DNA of 64,000 nt from Paenibacillus selenitireducens. Its GTDB lineage: Bacteria; Bacillota; Bacilli; Paenibacillales; Paenibacillaceae. Under the pieces are notes generated by a model. The model was not told where the DNA came from and made no database searches. It worked only from the letters and a program-made list of their open reading frames with translations. Below are positions 36,835 through 46,272 of the stretch, piece after piece. The position numbers and the translations under genes were made by a program. Where the stretch lies: the NCBI RefSeq assembly GCF_002021565.1, contig NZ_MSZX01000020.1, positions 27-64,026 of the forward strand, given 5' to 3'. Numbering within the stretch: position 1 is the first letter of the stretch; each line of letters opens with the position of its first letter.

Positions 36835-37749
36835 ATGGATGAATATCTGGCGAGTTTGACTACGGAAGAGATCAACGACAGAACACGGACGATTGATGAA
36901 TGTTCAACAGAAGAAATGGTACGTCTCATGAATGAACAGGATACGATGGTTCCGGGTGCTGTAGCAGCCGAAATTCCGCAGATTGTGCAAGCGGTTGACA
37001 TCTTACATCATGTGTTGAAAAACGGTGGCAGGATGCTTTACGTAGGGGCCGGTTCTTCTGGCAGACTCGGTGTGCTCGACGCATCAGAATGTCCTCCTAC
37101 CTTCGGTATTGATCCTTTACGCGTGCAGGGACATATTGCCGGAGGCGATGGGGCACTGAGACTTGCTGTGGAAGGTTGCGAAGATAATGTTGAGGAGGGG
37201 ATCGCGCTCATTGAGCGATGCGGCGTGACAGACAAGGATGCTGTTATTGGAATTACAGCGAGCGGAAGCGCACAATTCGTGATTGCAGCCTTACAGAAGG
37301 CGAAGGAAATTGGAGCTGCAACGATCGGTGTTGTGAATAACAAGAAATCCAAATTAGAGCCCGTCTGCGATGTATGTATTGCGCCCGTAGTAGGGCCGGA
37401 AGCGATTATGGGATCTACCCGATTGAAAGCGGGGACAGCACAGAAGCTGGTTCTCAACATGTTGACCACCTGTACGATGGTGAAGCTCGGTAAGACGTAT
37501 AACAACCTCATGGTCGACTTGAAGGCGAGCAATATCAAATTGTATGACAGATCCGTTCGGATCATCCAGGAAGCTACAGGCGTTGATGAGGTTACAGCTA
37601 ATAAGTATTTAGAAAGCGCTTCCATGAGTTGTAAGCTTGCGATTATGATGATTAAGACCGGTCTGGATGCAGCAGAAGCAGAAAACGTGTTGCATCAATG
37701 CGATGGCAGCTTGAAGAGAGCCATTCGAACCTTTATCAAAGTGGTGTAA
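36835..37749 (+). CDS. murQ: N-acetylmuramic acid 6-phosphate etherase
   Basis: MurQ splits MurNAc-6-phosphate into GlcNAc-6-phosphate and D-lactate. The protein has 304 residues, the family's usual length. Visible signatures are LYVGAGSSGRLGVLDASECPPTFG, abbreviated here to GAGSSGRLGVLD, plus ITASGSAQFV and GPEAIMGSTRLKAGTAQK with the catalytic glutamate. The ATG at 36835 is 6 bases after AGGAGG; frames starting further upstream run through the promoter. The C-terminal UBA-like segment is present. First gene of the recycling operon. Confidence 0.95.
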   Translation: MDEYLASLTTEEINDRTRTIDECSTEEMVRLMNEQDTMVPGAVAAEIPQIVQAVDILHHVLKNGGRMLYVGAGSSGRLGVLDASECPPTFGIDPLRVQGHIAGGDGALRLAVEGCEDNVEEGIALIERCGVTDKDAVIGITASGSAQFVIAALQKAKEIGAATIGVVNNKKSKLEPVCDVCIAPVVGPEAIMGSTRLKAGTAQKLVLNMLTTCTMVKLGKTYNNLMVDLKASNIKLYDRSVRIIQEATGVDEVTANKYLESASMSCKLAIMMIKTGLDAAEAENVLHQCDGSLKRAIRTFIKVV

Positions 37750-37782
37750 AAAATTAGAAATTTTTGGGGAGGCATGTTTTTT

Positions 37783-39231
37783 ATGAAAAGAAAAATGCGT
37801 GTGCTAGCATCGATCTTTGCTTTGACTTTGGCTTTATCGTCTCTAGCAGCTTGTGGTGACTCGACTAAGAAGGAAGCGAATCCTCCGACTCCGTCCGATA
37901 CAGGGAGTAAAACGAACGTAAGTGCAGATGCAAAAGACACCATCACGGCGCTGCTCCCACCGGTTTCCTCTGAATATCAGAACAATTTCCCGCAAATGGA
38001 AAAAGATTTTAATGCCTTATATCCGAATTTGACCTTGAAAATTGAACCTGCGAGCTGGGAAGACATGACACAGAAGTTAGATACACAGGTCAATGCAGGC
38101 AGCCCTCCGGATATCGCATTCATCGGTTCTGACGGCATCTCGAAATATATGCAGCAAGACATGCTGATGGATATTACCGATACGGCAACAAAGGAAATGG
38201 TTGAGGATTATGATAAAGTGCCGCTGGAATATATGAAGAACGGCACCGGTCTGTACGGTTTCCCGGCTTACATGGAAATTCATGCACTAGGCGGCAATCG
38301 TGAATTTTTGGAAAAAGCAGGAATCGATTGGAAAAAGGTGCAAAAAGAGGGCTGGACCTTCGATGAATTCCGTGAAGCGATCAAAAAAGGCGTCGTATCG
38401 GAAGGCGGAAAGACGTCCCGTTATGGCTTTGTATTCGCAACAGCAGGGGTTACGTCCAAAGACTATCTGGGCATCTTGATCAAAAATGCAGGCATGCCTT
38501 CCCCGTTCACGTCAGATCTGAAATACGCGTATACCAGCAAGAACTTCCTTGAAGTTTTAAAAGATATCCGCGCAATGATCGACGATGGTTCTATGCCGAA
38601 AGAGCTTAGCTCGATTGACGCAGGTAAACGCTGGAACATGTTCTTAACGGGTCAGACGATGATTACAGGAAAAGGCTTGGCTACGTTCGAGAATTCTGCG
38701 AATAAAAACAATGCCAAAATTGAAGCTAACGACGGAAGTGCTGTGAAAGGAAGTATTAAAGTTCAATATACCGTCTTGCCTGTTCCAACATTCGCAGGTG
38801 AAAAAATGCAAGCCAGCGCAGCGGTTGACGGATATGTCACCTTCCGCGGAAAGAAAGAACCAACGGCAGAACATAAAGCCAACGTCGTCAAAGCGGCTTA
38901 CTTCTTAGCGAGCGGTAAGGTTGCAGCATCGACCAATAATGACCTCTTCGTCGCTCATATTACAGCATCGGGTAAAAAGGCGGCTGAAAGCATGCCGGTA
39001 ACTCGAGATGAGTTCAATAAAGCGGCAGTAGAGACGATGCTTGCACAAGCGGCACCTGCACGTCCAGATATTCCAACGGATTTGGGTGCGAAGGCTATTA
39101 AATTGGAAGATGAAGTGATCGTTCCTAAACTTCAAGCGCTGATTTCTGGTGAAATGACGCCGGATGCGATGTATGAAGCTGTGAAAACAGCTGCCATTCA
39201 AACTTTTGGTGAAGATGGCGTTGTCAAATAA
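37783..39231 (+). CDS. ABC sugar-transporter substrate-binding lipoprotein
   Basis: Family 1 solute-binding lipoprotein of 482 residues. The signal ends in the lipobox LAAC, followed by a Ser/Thr/Pro-rich tether. YPNLTLKIEPASWEDMTQKL and GSPPDIAFIGSDG match extracellular carbohydrate-binding proteins. Lying between murQ and anmK, its likely ligand is MurNAc, anhydroMurNAc or a MurNAc-GlcNAc disaccharide (inference). ATG 37783 is 10 bases from GGGGAGG; an ATG at 37774 touches it. No ATPase gene is present, so a shared MsmX-type ATPase is implied. Confidence 0.88.
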   Translation: MKRKMRVLASIFALTLALSSLAACGDSTKKEANPPTPSDTGSKTNVSADAKDTITALLPPVSSEYQNNFPQMEKDFNALYPNLTLKIEPASWEDMTQKLDTQVNAGSPPDIAFIGSDGISKYMQQDMLMDITDTATKEMVEDYDKVPLEYMKNGTGLYGFPAYMEIHALGGNREFLEKAGIDWKKVQKEGWTFDEFREAIKKGVVSEGGKTSRYGFVFATAGVTSKDYLGILIKNAGMPSPFTSDLKYAYTSKNFLEVLKDIRAMIDDGSMPKELSSIDAGKRWNMFLTGQTMITGKGLATFENSANKNNAKIEANDGSAVKGSIKVQYTVLPVPTFAGEKMQASAAVDGYVTFRGKKEPTAEHKANVVKAAYFLASGKVAASTNNDLFVAHITASGKKAAESMPVTRDEFNKAAVETMLAQAAPARPDIPTDLGAKAIKLEDEVIVPKLQALISGEMTPDAMYEAVKTAAIQTFGEDGVVK

Positions 39232-39244
39232 TTAGCAACATTCT

Positions 39245-39280
39245 TCGGATAGTCGCGTGAATTGATGTGCGGCTATCCGA
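39245..39280 (+). terminator. Hairpin between binding protein and permease genes
   Basis: A 12-bp stem TCGGATAGTCGC / GCGGCTATCCGA with a 12-base loop and no T run. Such hairpins usually reduce read-through or protect the binding-protein mRNA, making more binding protein than permease. Confidence 0.6.
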
Positions 39281-39319
39281 TCACTATTTCTGGTATGCAA
39301 GGGAAAGGGGGTATCCGAT

Positions 39320-40222
39320 ATGACTCAATTAGCTAAACCGATCAAAAGACGGAGAATCAAAGGAGACGGAGCTTGGGGATACGCGTTCATCGCAGTTGCT
39401 CTTGTGATTTTTGCCATGTTTACGGCCTACCCCGTCGTTAGTGCATTTATCATTAGTTTTCAGAAATACAAGCCGCTGGGTTCTACCTTTGTTGGGTTTG
39501 ATAATTATATCGTGACATTTAAAGACGCTTTATTCTGGAAATCAGTTGTGAATACCGTTGTGTATACCTTGTTAACCGTACCTGTAGGATTGTTTATCTC
39601 TTTCGCGGTAGCCATTATGATCCTGCCGTTACGGAAGAAATTGCAGACGACATTCAAAGCGGTGTATTATTTGCCAGCCGTGGCTTCAGGTGTTGCCCTA
39701 TCCGTGGTATGGCTGTGGATCTACGATCCGTTGCCTTCGGGAATATTTAATCAACTCCTTAACTTCTTTGGAATCAGCAACCAGAACTGGCTTGGATCAA
39801 GTGCGACAGCCATGTTCTCCTTGGTGCTTATGGCGTGGTTATCCAGCCACGGTACGAGTATTATTATTTATTTGGCCGCATTACTCGGCATTGATGATAG
39901 TTATTATGAGGCGGCAGAGCTCGATGGAGCTTCATTCATGAAGAAATTATGGTATATCGTCATTCCTTGTCTTAAACCAACGACGTTATTTCTATTGGTG
40001 ACAGGTGTTATCGGTTCGTTCCAAGTGTTCCAGAATGCTTACCTCATGACGGGCGGTGGCCCGGATAATGCAACGACAATGGTAGGTTTGTTAATTTTTA
40101 ATAATGCATTTAAATACTTTGAATTCGGCAAAGCAGCAGCGCAATCCTTAATTCTAGCTGCGATTATTGCAGGAATCGCCTTGGCTCAATTCAAGTTCCT
40201 GGGCAATGACGTGGAATATTAG
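39320..40222 (+). CDS. ABC sugar-transporter permease (UgpA/MalF type)
   Basis: Inner-membrane permease of 300 residues with six helices. The cytoplasmic EAA loop reads EAAELDGASFMKKLWYIVIP, the contact site for the ATPase. It forms the importer with the lipoprotein and the next gene. GGGGG precedes the ATG. It continues the murQ operon. Confidence 0.9.
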   Translation: MTQLAKPIKRRRIKGDGAWGYAFIAVALVIFAMFTAYPVVSAFIISFQKYKPLGSTFVGFDNYIVTFKDALFWKSVVNTVVYTLLTVPVGLFISFAVAIMILPLRKKLQTTFKAVYYLPAVASGVALSVVWLWIYDPLPSGIFNQLLNFFGISNQNWLGSSATAMFSLVLMAWLSSHGTSIIIYLAALLGIDDSYYEAAELDGASFMKKLWYIVIPCLKPTTLFLLVTGVIGSFQVFQNAYLMTGGGPDNATTMVGLLIFNNAFKYFEFGKAAAQSLILAAIIAGIALAQFKFLGNDVEY

Positions 40223-40242
40223 AGGAAGGGGGAGCATGAAAT

Positions 40243-41103
40243 ATGGCATTATATAACAATCACTCTGGAAAGTCTGCGGCAAAATATACGAGAAACGCCG
40301 TGATTATCATCGTACTTGTGCTGTTCGCTATGGCTACGTTATTCCCCATCTATTTTATGATCATTTCTTCCTTTGGAGATCCAGTCGAAGCAGCATCGAT
40401 GAGCTATTCCTTATTCCCTGGCAAAATTACGTTCGAGTCCTATAAGTTTTTCTTTGAATACAGCAAGTATTCGTTGCGTTGGCTCGGGAATTCGACCCTT
40501 GTAGCAACTGCTGTCATGGTATCCAATGTGTTTTTTGCCAGCCTGGCCGGGTATGCTTTTTCGAAGCTTCGATTTAGAGGTAGAAATGCGTTATTTACGT
40601 TGTTGTTAGTTGCCATGATGATTCCTTATCAGGTGACCCAAGTGCCGTTGTATATTTTGATCGTCAACATTTTTGAAATTCAGAATACGTACAGCGCCTT
40701 GATTCTTCCGGGGCTCGTGACGGTCTATAATATCTTTCTTGCGAAGCAGTTCATGGGCAGCATCCCAACAGAGATTCTCGAATGCGCGAAGATTGAGGGC
40801 TGTAATCAGTTCCAGATTTATTTCCGAATTGTATTACCTTTATCCAAAACCGTGTTGGCTGTCATGGCCATACTCACCTTCATGGACAGTTGGAATACGT
40901 TCTTCTGGCCGTTTCTCGTCACGAATACGATGGATATGCAGACGATTCAGGTCGGCTTGAAAAACTTCCGCTTTGCAAATACGACGTATTTCGCTCCGAT
41001 GATGGCCGGGGCGACCATTTCGGCGCTGCCGATGTTTATTCTCTTCTTTAGCTTGCAAAAGTACTTCTTAAAAGGCGTAACGGTTGGAGCGGTGAAAGGC
41101 TAA
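40243..41103 (+). CDS. ABC sugar-transporter permease (UgpE/MalG type)
   Basis: Second permease of the importer, 286 residues, six helices. The EAA loop is ECAKIEGCNQFQIYFRIVLP, and the C-terminal LQKYFLKGVTVGAVKG is the usual MalG-family end. Its stop overlaps the anmK start by one base, which couples import to the kinase. Confidence 0.9.
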   Translation: MALYNNHSGKSAAKYTRNAVIIIVLVLFAMATLFPIYFMIISSFGDPVEAASMSYSLFPGKITFESYKFFFEYSKYSLRWLGNSTLVATAVMVSNVFFASLAGYAFSKLRFRGRNALFTLLLVAMMIPYQVTQVPLYILIVNIFEIQNTYSALILPGLVTVYNIFLAKQFMGSIPTEILECAKIEGCNQFQIYFRIVLPLSKTVLAVMAILTFMDSWNTFFWPFLVTNTMDMQTIQVGLKNFRFANTTYFAPMMAGATISALPMFILFFSLQKYFLKGVTVGAVKG

Positions 41104-42299
41104 TGCGTGAGGACATGAACGAAGGTCTACCCTGTCGCTACGCTATTGGCCTGATGTCCGGTACTTCCGTGGATGGGATCGACGCGGCCGTTGTTCAGCT
41201 TTGCGGTCATCCGGGTGAACCGCCCCGCGTTAATCTCGTCGCATTTGAGAATACAGCTTATCCCAGGCAGATTAGGGAAGATATCTTTGCTCTATTTGAC
41301 CCGAAACATGCAACCATCGATCAGGTGGGCCGCATGAACGTTTTGCTAGGCGAATTATATGCGGAGGCTGCACTTGCTGTTATTGCGCAAGCGAAGCTTG
41401 CTGTACAGGATATTTCTGTGATCGGGTCACATGGGCAGACCATCTATCACGCACCGACGCTTGCGCGGGTACATGGCTACGATCTGCACTATACGGTGCA
41501 AATTGGAGAAGGTTCTGTGATTGCAGCACGAACTGGAATTCCTTGTGTATCGGATTTTCGCCCGGCAGATATGGCTGTGGGTGGGCAAGGAGCTCCTTTG
41601 GTACCATTCACAGAATATCTGTTGTATCGAGAGGTTGATCGTACGTTATTACTGCAAAATATTGGCGGTATTGGCAACGTGACTGTGATTCCTGCCAACT
41701 GCATGCCAGAGCATGTGTATGCCTTTGATACGGGGCCTGGCAACATGCTCATCGATGGTGTCGTCGAACGTCTAACCCATGGCGAACAAAAAATGGATAT
41801 GGGGGGAGCCATTGCTCAGAAGGGAAACATTCATCCAGATCTTCTTCAATGGTTGCAGCAAGAGCCGTATTATACAAGACCTTTGCCAAAGTCTACGGGT
41901 CGGGAGCAGTTTGGCGCACCTTATATCGAGGGATTGTTAGCTTATGCTCGTGAACTTGGCATGGCACCTGAAGATATTGTAGCCACGGTCACGATGTTGA
42001 CAGCATGGTCGATCGGCGATTCCTACCGCCGGTATATCCAGATGGATCACCAGGCAGATGCTATGCTCGTGGGTGGCGGCGGAAGTTATAATCCCGTGCT
42101 TATGGCATTCATTCGGCAAGAGATGGAACCGATGGGGGTGCAGGTGTTCACCCAGGAGCAGATGGGTCAGAATAGTGACGCCAAAGAAGCGATCGCGTTC
42201 GCCGTGTTGGCGGACTATACGTTAGCTAGACGGCCCAATACGCTTCCGAATGTGACTGGGGCTGAACGCGCTGTCATCCTGGGGAAAATATCATATTAG
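41103..42299 (+). CDS. anmK: Anhydro-N-acetylmuramic acid kinase
   Basis: AnmK opens the 1,6-anhydro ring of anhydroMurNAc and phosphorylates it to MurNAc-6-phosphate, the MurQ substrate. The protein has 398 residues. Signatures: GLMSGTSVDGIDAAVVQ at the start, IGSHGQTIYHAP, FDTGPGNMLID and LVGGGGSYNPVLM near the C-terminus. Its presence in a Gram-positive operon is notable because anhydro sugars come from lytic transglycosylases, which are less typical there. It overlaps the permease stop. Confidence 0.93.
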   Translation: MREDMNEGLPCRYAIGLMSGTSVDGIDAAVVQLCGHPGEPPRVNLVAFENTAYPRQIREDIFALFDPKHATIDQVGRMNVLLGELYAEAALAVIAQAKLAVQDISVIGSHGQTIYHAPTLARVHGYDLHYTVQIGEGSVIAARTGIPCVSDFRPADMAVGGQGAPLVPFTEYLLYREVDRTLLLQNIGGIGNVTVIPANCMPEHVYAFDTGPGNMLIDGVVERLTHGEQKMDMGGAIAQKGNIHPDLLQWLQQEPYYTRPLPKSTGREQFGAPYIEGLLAYARELGMAPEDIVATVTMLTAWSIGDSYRRYIQMDHQADAMLVGGGGSYNPVLMAFIRQEMEPMGVQVFTQEQMGQNSDAKEAIAFAVLADYTLARRPNTLPNVTGAERAVILGKISY

Positions 42300-42327
42300 A
42301 TTCCTATATTGGTGAGGAGCCTTTCAT

Positions 42328-43293
42328 ATGATCAAATGTTGGGATAACCAGTATGTTCAAGCGGTCATTTCTTTATGGAACAGGGAGGCCGTGAAAGACG
42401 GCTATAAAGAGGTAACGGAAAAGAGTTTTGAGGATATTTTTCTAGCGAATCCGTATTTTGATCGTGAGAACACATTTGTTCTGTTGGAATCAGATCAAGT
42501 GATTGGATTTGCTTGCGGCTGCACAGGAGAAGATTTACCGTATGGACAAGATGCAGGGTACATCACATGCGTCGTGTTATCCAGCGAATGGAATACCAAT
42601 GAGAACTACAAAAAGATGTTGGAAGCCTTGGAGCATCGGTTCCGCGAAGTCGGGAAGAAGCAGGCGGAGATTCTGTTCTTTAATCCAATGTTATTGCCTT
42701 GGTATATTCCGAATACGCCCCGTCATGAACACAATAATGCGCCGGGGGTTCCTGTAGACAGCAGACTTTATGAATTTCTGATTCAAGAAGGGTATCGAGA
42801 ACGTGCAAGACAGTGCGCGATGTACTTGCTTCTGTCTTTTTTCACGATTCCAGATGACATCAAGTTGAAAGAAGAACGCGCGGCTGAAGAAGGCTATAGC
42901 GTAGAACTTTTCGATGCGGACAAACACTTCGGCGTGGAGAACATGCTCCGAGGTTTGAATAATTCACGCTGGCAGCAGGAAATTGGGCAATGTACCGCAG
43001 CGGGTATTCCCGTTGTTATTGCATCACTTCAAGGCGACGTTGTCGGATTTGCGGGTCCAGTGATACGTCAGGCAAATGGCCGAGGTTATTTCGCAGGTAT
43101 TGGCGTTCATCCGGATCATGAAGGACATGGTTTGGGGAGTTTGCTGTTCTTTAAGCTATGCGAAGCATTTCAGCAGATTGGAACAGAATACATGTCGTTA
43201 TATACGGGAAGCACAAACCCAGCCATGCGCATCTATGAAAAGGCGGGATTTAAGACGGTCAAATCATTTTCCGTGATGAGAAGGGAGTTCTAG
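42328..43293 (+). CDS. Double-domain GNAT acetyltransferase
   Basis: Protein of 321 residues made of two GNAT-like halves. The N-terminal half (to ~160) is degenerate; the C-terminal half has YFAGIGVHPDHEGHGLGSLLF, a good acetyl-CoA loop (key residues VHPDHEGHGLG), and YTGSTNPAMRIYEKAGF at the end. This is the architecture of mycothiol-synthase-type enzymes. Located between anmK and the deacetylase gene, it may acetylate an amino sugar or glucosamine product (inference). GAGGAG precedes the ATG. Confidence 0.8.
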   Translation: MIKCWDNQYVQAVISLWNREAVKDGYKEVTEKSFEDIFLANPYFDRENTFVLLESDQVIGFACGCTGEDLPYGQDAGYITCVVLSSEWNTNENYKKMLEALEHRFREVGKKQAEILFFNPMLLPWYIPNTPRHEHNNAPGVPVDSRLYEFLIQEGYRERARQCAMYLLLSFFTIPDDIKLKEERAAEEGYSVELFDADKHFGVENMLRGLNNSRWQQEIGQCTAAGIPVVIASLQGDVVGFAGPVIRQANGRGYFAGIGVHPDHEGHGLGSLLFFKLCEAFQQIGTEYMSLYTGSTNPAMRIYEKAGFKTVKSFSVMRREF

Positions 43294-43296
43294 CTC

Positions 43297-44001
43297 ATGA
43301 GCGAACAACAATTAACGGTCTTAGCTATAGGCGGTCATGTGGGAGATATGGAATTAACGGCAGGCGGCGTATTGGCGAGTCATTCGCTGAAAGGGGATCG
43401 GATCGTCACGCTGGCGTTGACGGCGGGTGAACGCGGTGTTCCCGCAGGCAGAGATGTGATGGAATATCGGGAGCAGAAAGTGAATGAAGCCAAAGCGTTT
43501 GCAGAGATGCTAGGCGGAGCGTCAATCGTCTTAGATATTCCGGATGGCGAATTGCAAGATAATGAAGAAATGCGATTCAAGGTGTGTGATATTATACGCG
43601 ATGTTCGCCCGAATATCATCATTACCCATTTCAAGAACAGTATGCATAAGGACCACATGACAACACATCGAATTGTGAATGACGCACGTTTTTTTGCGGG
43701 ATTAGCCTCCTTTGAACGGGAAAAACCGTCTTTTTTTGCTTCCAGACTCTATTATGCTGAGAATTGGGAGGATGCGGTCGACTATAAGCCTTACGTATAT
43801 GTGGATTTTTCGCAGGAAGCTTATGATTTGTGGATGAAGGCCGTATCTTTGCATTGGTTCGTCACCGGCAGTAAATCATTCCCGTATCTCGAATATTACA
43901 AACATTTAGCTCGGGTTCGAGGAATTGAAGCGAGAAAAGAGTATGCCGAAACTTTTATGATTCCTGAGGAGTCGATGCGCGTATTGAAGTCAGAATTGTA
44001 A
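43297..44001 (+). CDS. PIG-L/BshB-type deacetylase with altered metal motif
   Basis: LmbE/PIG-L family protein of 234 residues, a zinc-dependent deacetylase of N-acetylglucosaminyl compounds. The usual AHPDDxE metal motif reads GGHVGDMELTAG here, so the proline and the first aspartate are replaced (H-V-G-D-x-E). Downstream HKDHMTTHRI supplies the other metal histidine. Overall fold and length are normal. It starts 3 bases after the GNAT gene, so deacetylation and acetylation may be linked steps. Whether it is active is uncertain. Confidence 0.82.
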   Translation: MSEQQLTVLAIGGHVGDMELTAGGVLASHSLKGDRIVTLALTAGERGVPAGRDVMEYREQKVNEAKAFAEMLGGASIVLDIPDGELQDNEEMRFKVCDIIRDVRPNIIITHFKNSMHKDHMTTHRIVNDARFFAGLASFEREKPSFFASRLYYAENWEDAVDYKPYVYVDFSQEAYDLWMKAVSLHWFVTGSKSFPYLEYYKHLARVRGIEARKEYAETFMIPEESMRVLKSEL

Positions 44002-44016
44002 GGGGCGAAGGAGGCC

Positions 44017-45159
44017 ATGATGATTCGTAACGGTATTGATTGCATCGGAGATTACGTCCATCTTTTGAGAGGGAAACGCTTGGGGTTGATTACGACGCCG
44101 ACGGGGTTGAACAGCGAATTCAAATCGACGATTCAAATTCTGCATGAGCAATTTAATCTTGTCGCATTGTTCTCGCCAGAACATGGTGTGCGCGGCGATC
44201 AGCCCGCGGGAGCTCAAGTGGACACGTACACGGATCCGATGACAGGCATTCCGGTGTATAGCTTGTATCGCAAGGATTCCAAACGGCTCAGCAGAGAAAT
44301 GCTCGATGATGTCGATATGGTCGTATATGATATTCAGGACGTTGGAGTTCGGTATTATACGTTTATCTATACCATGTTATACGCGTTAGAAGATTGTGCT
44401 GCGGCAGGCAAGGAATTTGTTGTTCTGGACCGCATAAACCCGCTGGATGGGGTGACCGTGGAAGGAAACATCTTAAAGCAAGGGTATCAATCCTTTGTGG
44501 GGAACTATCCGTTGTGCGTTCGTTATGGGCTAACACCTGGCGAGATCGCTACGATGGTGAATGATCAGATGAAATGGCATGCTCCATTACATGTAGTTCG
44601 TTGTGATGGCTGGGCGCGGGGAATGCAGTTCCCGGATACGGGACGTTCATGGGTTATGCCGTCTTTGGGGATTCCCCGGTTTGATACAGCGCTCTTGTAT
44701 CCTGGGACCTGCTTATTTGAAGGAACGAATATTTCCGAAGGAAGAGGAACGACTGCACCGTTCGAAATCATTGGCGCACCGTTCATACAAGCTGAGGAAC
44801 TTGCGAATGAGATGAACAGCAAGAAGTTTCCTGGCGTGATCTTCCGCCCTGTGTATTATCAACCGACATGTTCGAAATTTCAAGGGGAGCTATGCAGCGG
44901 GGTGCAGATTCATATCATCGACCGTCATACGGTGCAACCGCTAGCGATAGGCGTCACGCTCATGTATACGATACAGAAGAATTATGAAGCCTTTTCCTTT
45001 TTGCCGCCGATCCAAGAAGGGTCAAGACCTTTTATAGATCTATTAGGCGGCGACAACGTGTATCGCGAGGCGTCTGTAGATGTTCCTCGACTTCTGGAGC
45101 AATTCCGAACGGAGAGTGAAGCGTTCGCTCAAATGAAGCAGCCCTATCATTTGTATTAA
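44017..45159 (+). CDS. namZ: NamZ-type exo-beta-N-acetylmuramidase (DUF1343), predicted cytosolic
   Basis: GH171-family protein of 380 residues. B. subtilis NamZ removes MurNAc from the non-reducing end of peptidoglycan fragments. Family blocks seen: LGLITTPTGLN, ALFSPEHGVRGDQPAG, VVYDIQDVGVRYYTFIYTM (key residues DIQDVGxRYYT) and LFEGTNISEGRGT. Unlike secreted NamZ, the protein starts directly with IRNGIDCIGDYVHLL and has no signal peptide, so it would act after import of MurNAc-GlcNAc. AAGGAGG precedes the ATG. Confidence 0.88.
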   Translation: MMIRNGIDCIGDYVHLLRGKRLGLITTPTGLNSEFKSTIQILHEQFNLVALFSPEHGVRGDQPAGAQVDTYTDPMTGIPVYSLYRKDSKRLSREMLDDVDMVVYDIQDVGVRYYTFIYTMLYALEDCAAAGKEFVVLDRINPLDGVTVEGNILKQGYQSFVGNYPLCVRYGLTPGEIATMVNDQMKWHAPLHVVRCDGWARGMQFPDTGRSWVMPSLGIPRFDTALLYPGTCLFEGTNISEGRGTTAPFEIIGAPFIQAEELANEMNSKKFPGVIFRPVYYQPTCSKFQGELCSGVQIHIIDRHTVQPLAIGVTLMYTIQKNYEAFSFLPPIQEGSRPFIDLLGGDNVYREASVDVPRLLEQFRTESEAFAQMKQPYHLY

Positions 45160-45189
45160 GCCTGAACAGCTATAAAAGGACGTGAGCAA

Positions 45190-46104
45190 ATGTTGAGATA
45201 TGTTGCCGGGTTGGATGGAGGCGGCACGAAGACTGCGGTAAGCATTGCAGATGAAACCGGTCGTATTGTGCATACCTTTCGTTCTGGTGCATTGAACTTT
45301 AATGGTCAAGATGAAGAAAGTATCGGAAATAGTTTACAGTCTATTTTTGCAGAAATAGCAAGGGTTTGTGGCAGTATCGATCATTGTGTTCAAGTCTGTG
45401 TAGGTACGGCTGGTGTTAGCAATCCTACGGTACGATTAAGATTAGAAGCCATGGTTCGAGCAACCGGTTACCAGCATGGCTTATGGATTACAGGAGATCA
45501 AGAAACGGCTTTATGGGGTGCGCATGGCCGCCCGTACGGGATCATCCTCATCGCAGGAACCGGGTCGATCTGTTATGGCAAAAATGACAGCGGATTAACT
45601 CATCGTGCTGGCGGCTGTGGATATTTGATCGATGATGAAGGCAGCGGCTATAGTATTGGTCGAGATTTGATCTCGGCATTGGTACGTGCCCAAGATGGCC
45701 GATTGCCCGAGACGTTGATCACCCGATTGGTGTATGAACAACTCGGGGTGTCCTCCTTACAGCAGATCATCGGATTCGTGTATGACAAGGGAACCAACAA
45801 GAAGGATATTGCTGCATTGGCTCCGATTCTATCGGATGCCTGCTTGCAAGGGGATACAGCAGCACTGCATATCGCGAGCAAAAGCGCACAATCTTTGTTG
45901 GAGTTGGCCGAGCCGGTGGTGGAGCAGTTGATGATGCAGCAAGCGAGTCTCGCGATGGCCGGTAGTGTTTTATTGGAAAATACGTATGTTCAGCGTGCGT
46001 TCGTCGACATGCTGAAGCAACGTTATCCGAAGCTGAACTGTATCACACCACAGAATGATGCATCTACAGGCGCGGTTCTGATGGCGTTAGATCAATTGCA
46101 GTAA
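45190..46104 (+). CDS. BadF/BadG-type kinase, probable MurNAc/GlcNAc kinase
   Basis: ASKHA-fold kinase of 304 residues: phosphate loop GLDGGGTKTAVSI, LIAGTGSICYG as the second loop, RAGGCGYLIDDEGSGYSIG as the acceptor-binding region, and AMAGSVL as the adenosine motif. Clostridial MurK of this family phosphorylates MurNAc and GlcNAc. As the last gene after namZ, it would turn MurNAc released in the cytosol into the MurQ substrate. This is inferred from family and position. A terminator follows. Confidence 0.85.
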   Translation: MLRYVAGLDGGGTKTAVSIADETGRIVHTFRSGALNFNGQDEESIGNSLQSIFAEIARVCGSIDHCVQVCVGTAGVSNPTVRLRLEAMVRATGYQHGLWITGDQETALWGAHGRPYGIILIAGTGSICYGKNDSGLTHRAGGCGYLIDDEGSGYSIGRDLISALVRAQDGRLPETLITRLVYEQLGVSSLQQIIGFVYDKGTNKKDIAALAPILSDACLQGDTAALHIASKSAQSLLELAEPVVEQLMMQQASLAMAGSVLLENTYVQRAFVDMLKQRYPKLNCITPQNDASTGAVLMALDQLQ

Positions 46105-46134
46105 ATGACCGAGTCACTAGCTTGTAGCTATTTC

Positions 46135-46165
46135 AAAACACTAGCTTCGGGCTAGTGTTTTTTGT
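46135..46165 (+). terminator. Terminator at the end of the MurNAc operon
   Basis: A perfect 9-bp stem AACACTAGC / GCTAGTGTT with a 5-base loop and a T run. Confidence 0.85.
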
Positions 46166-46272
46166 CGTTCCCAGAGAGTCCATGGGAAGGTAGTTTGAAA
46201 ATCATTTGAGCTGAAAGCCAACGACGGCTAATATTAGAATATGAACACGAGACAGGATGTGGTAAGGCAGTG

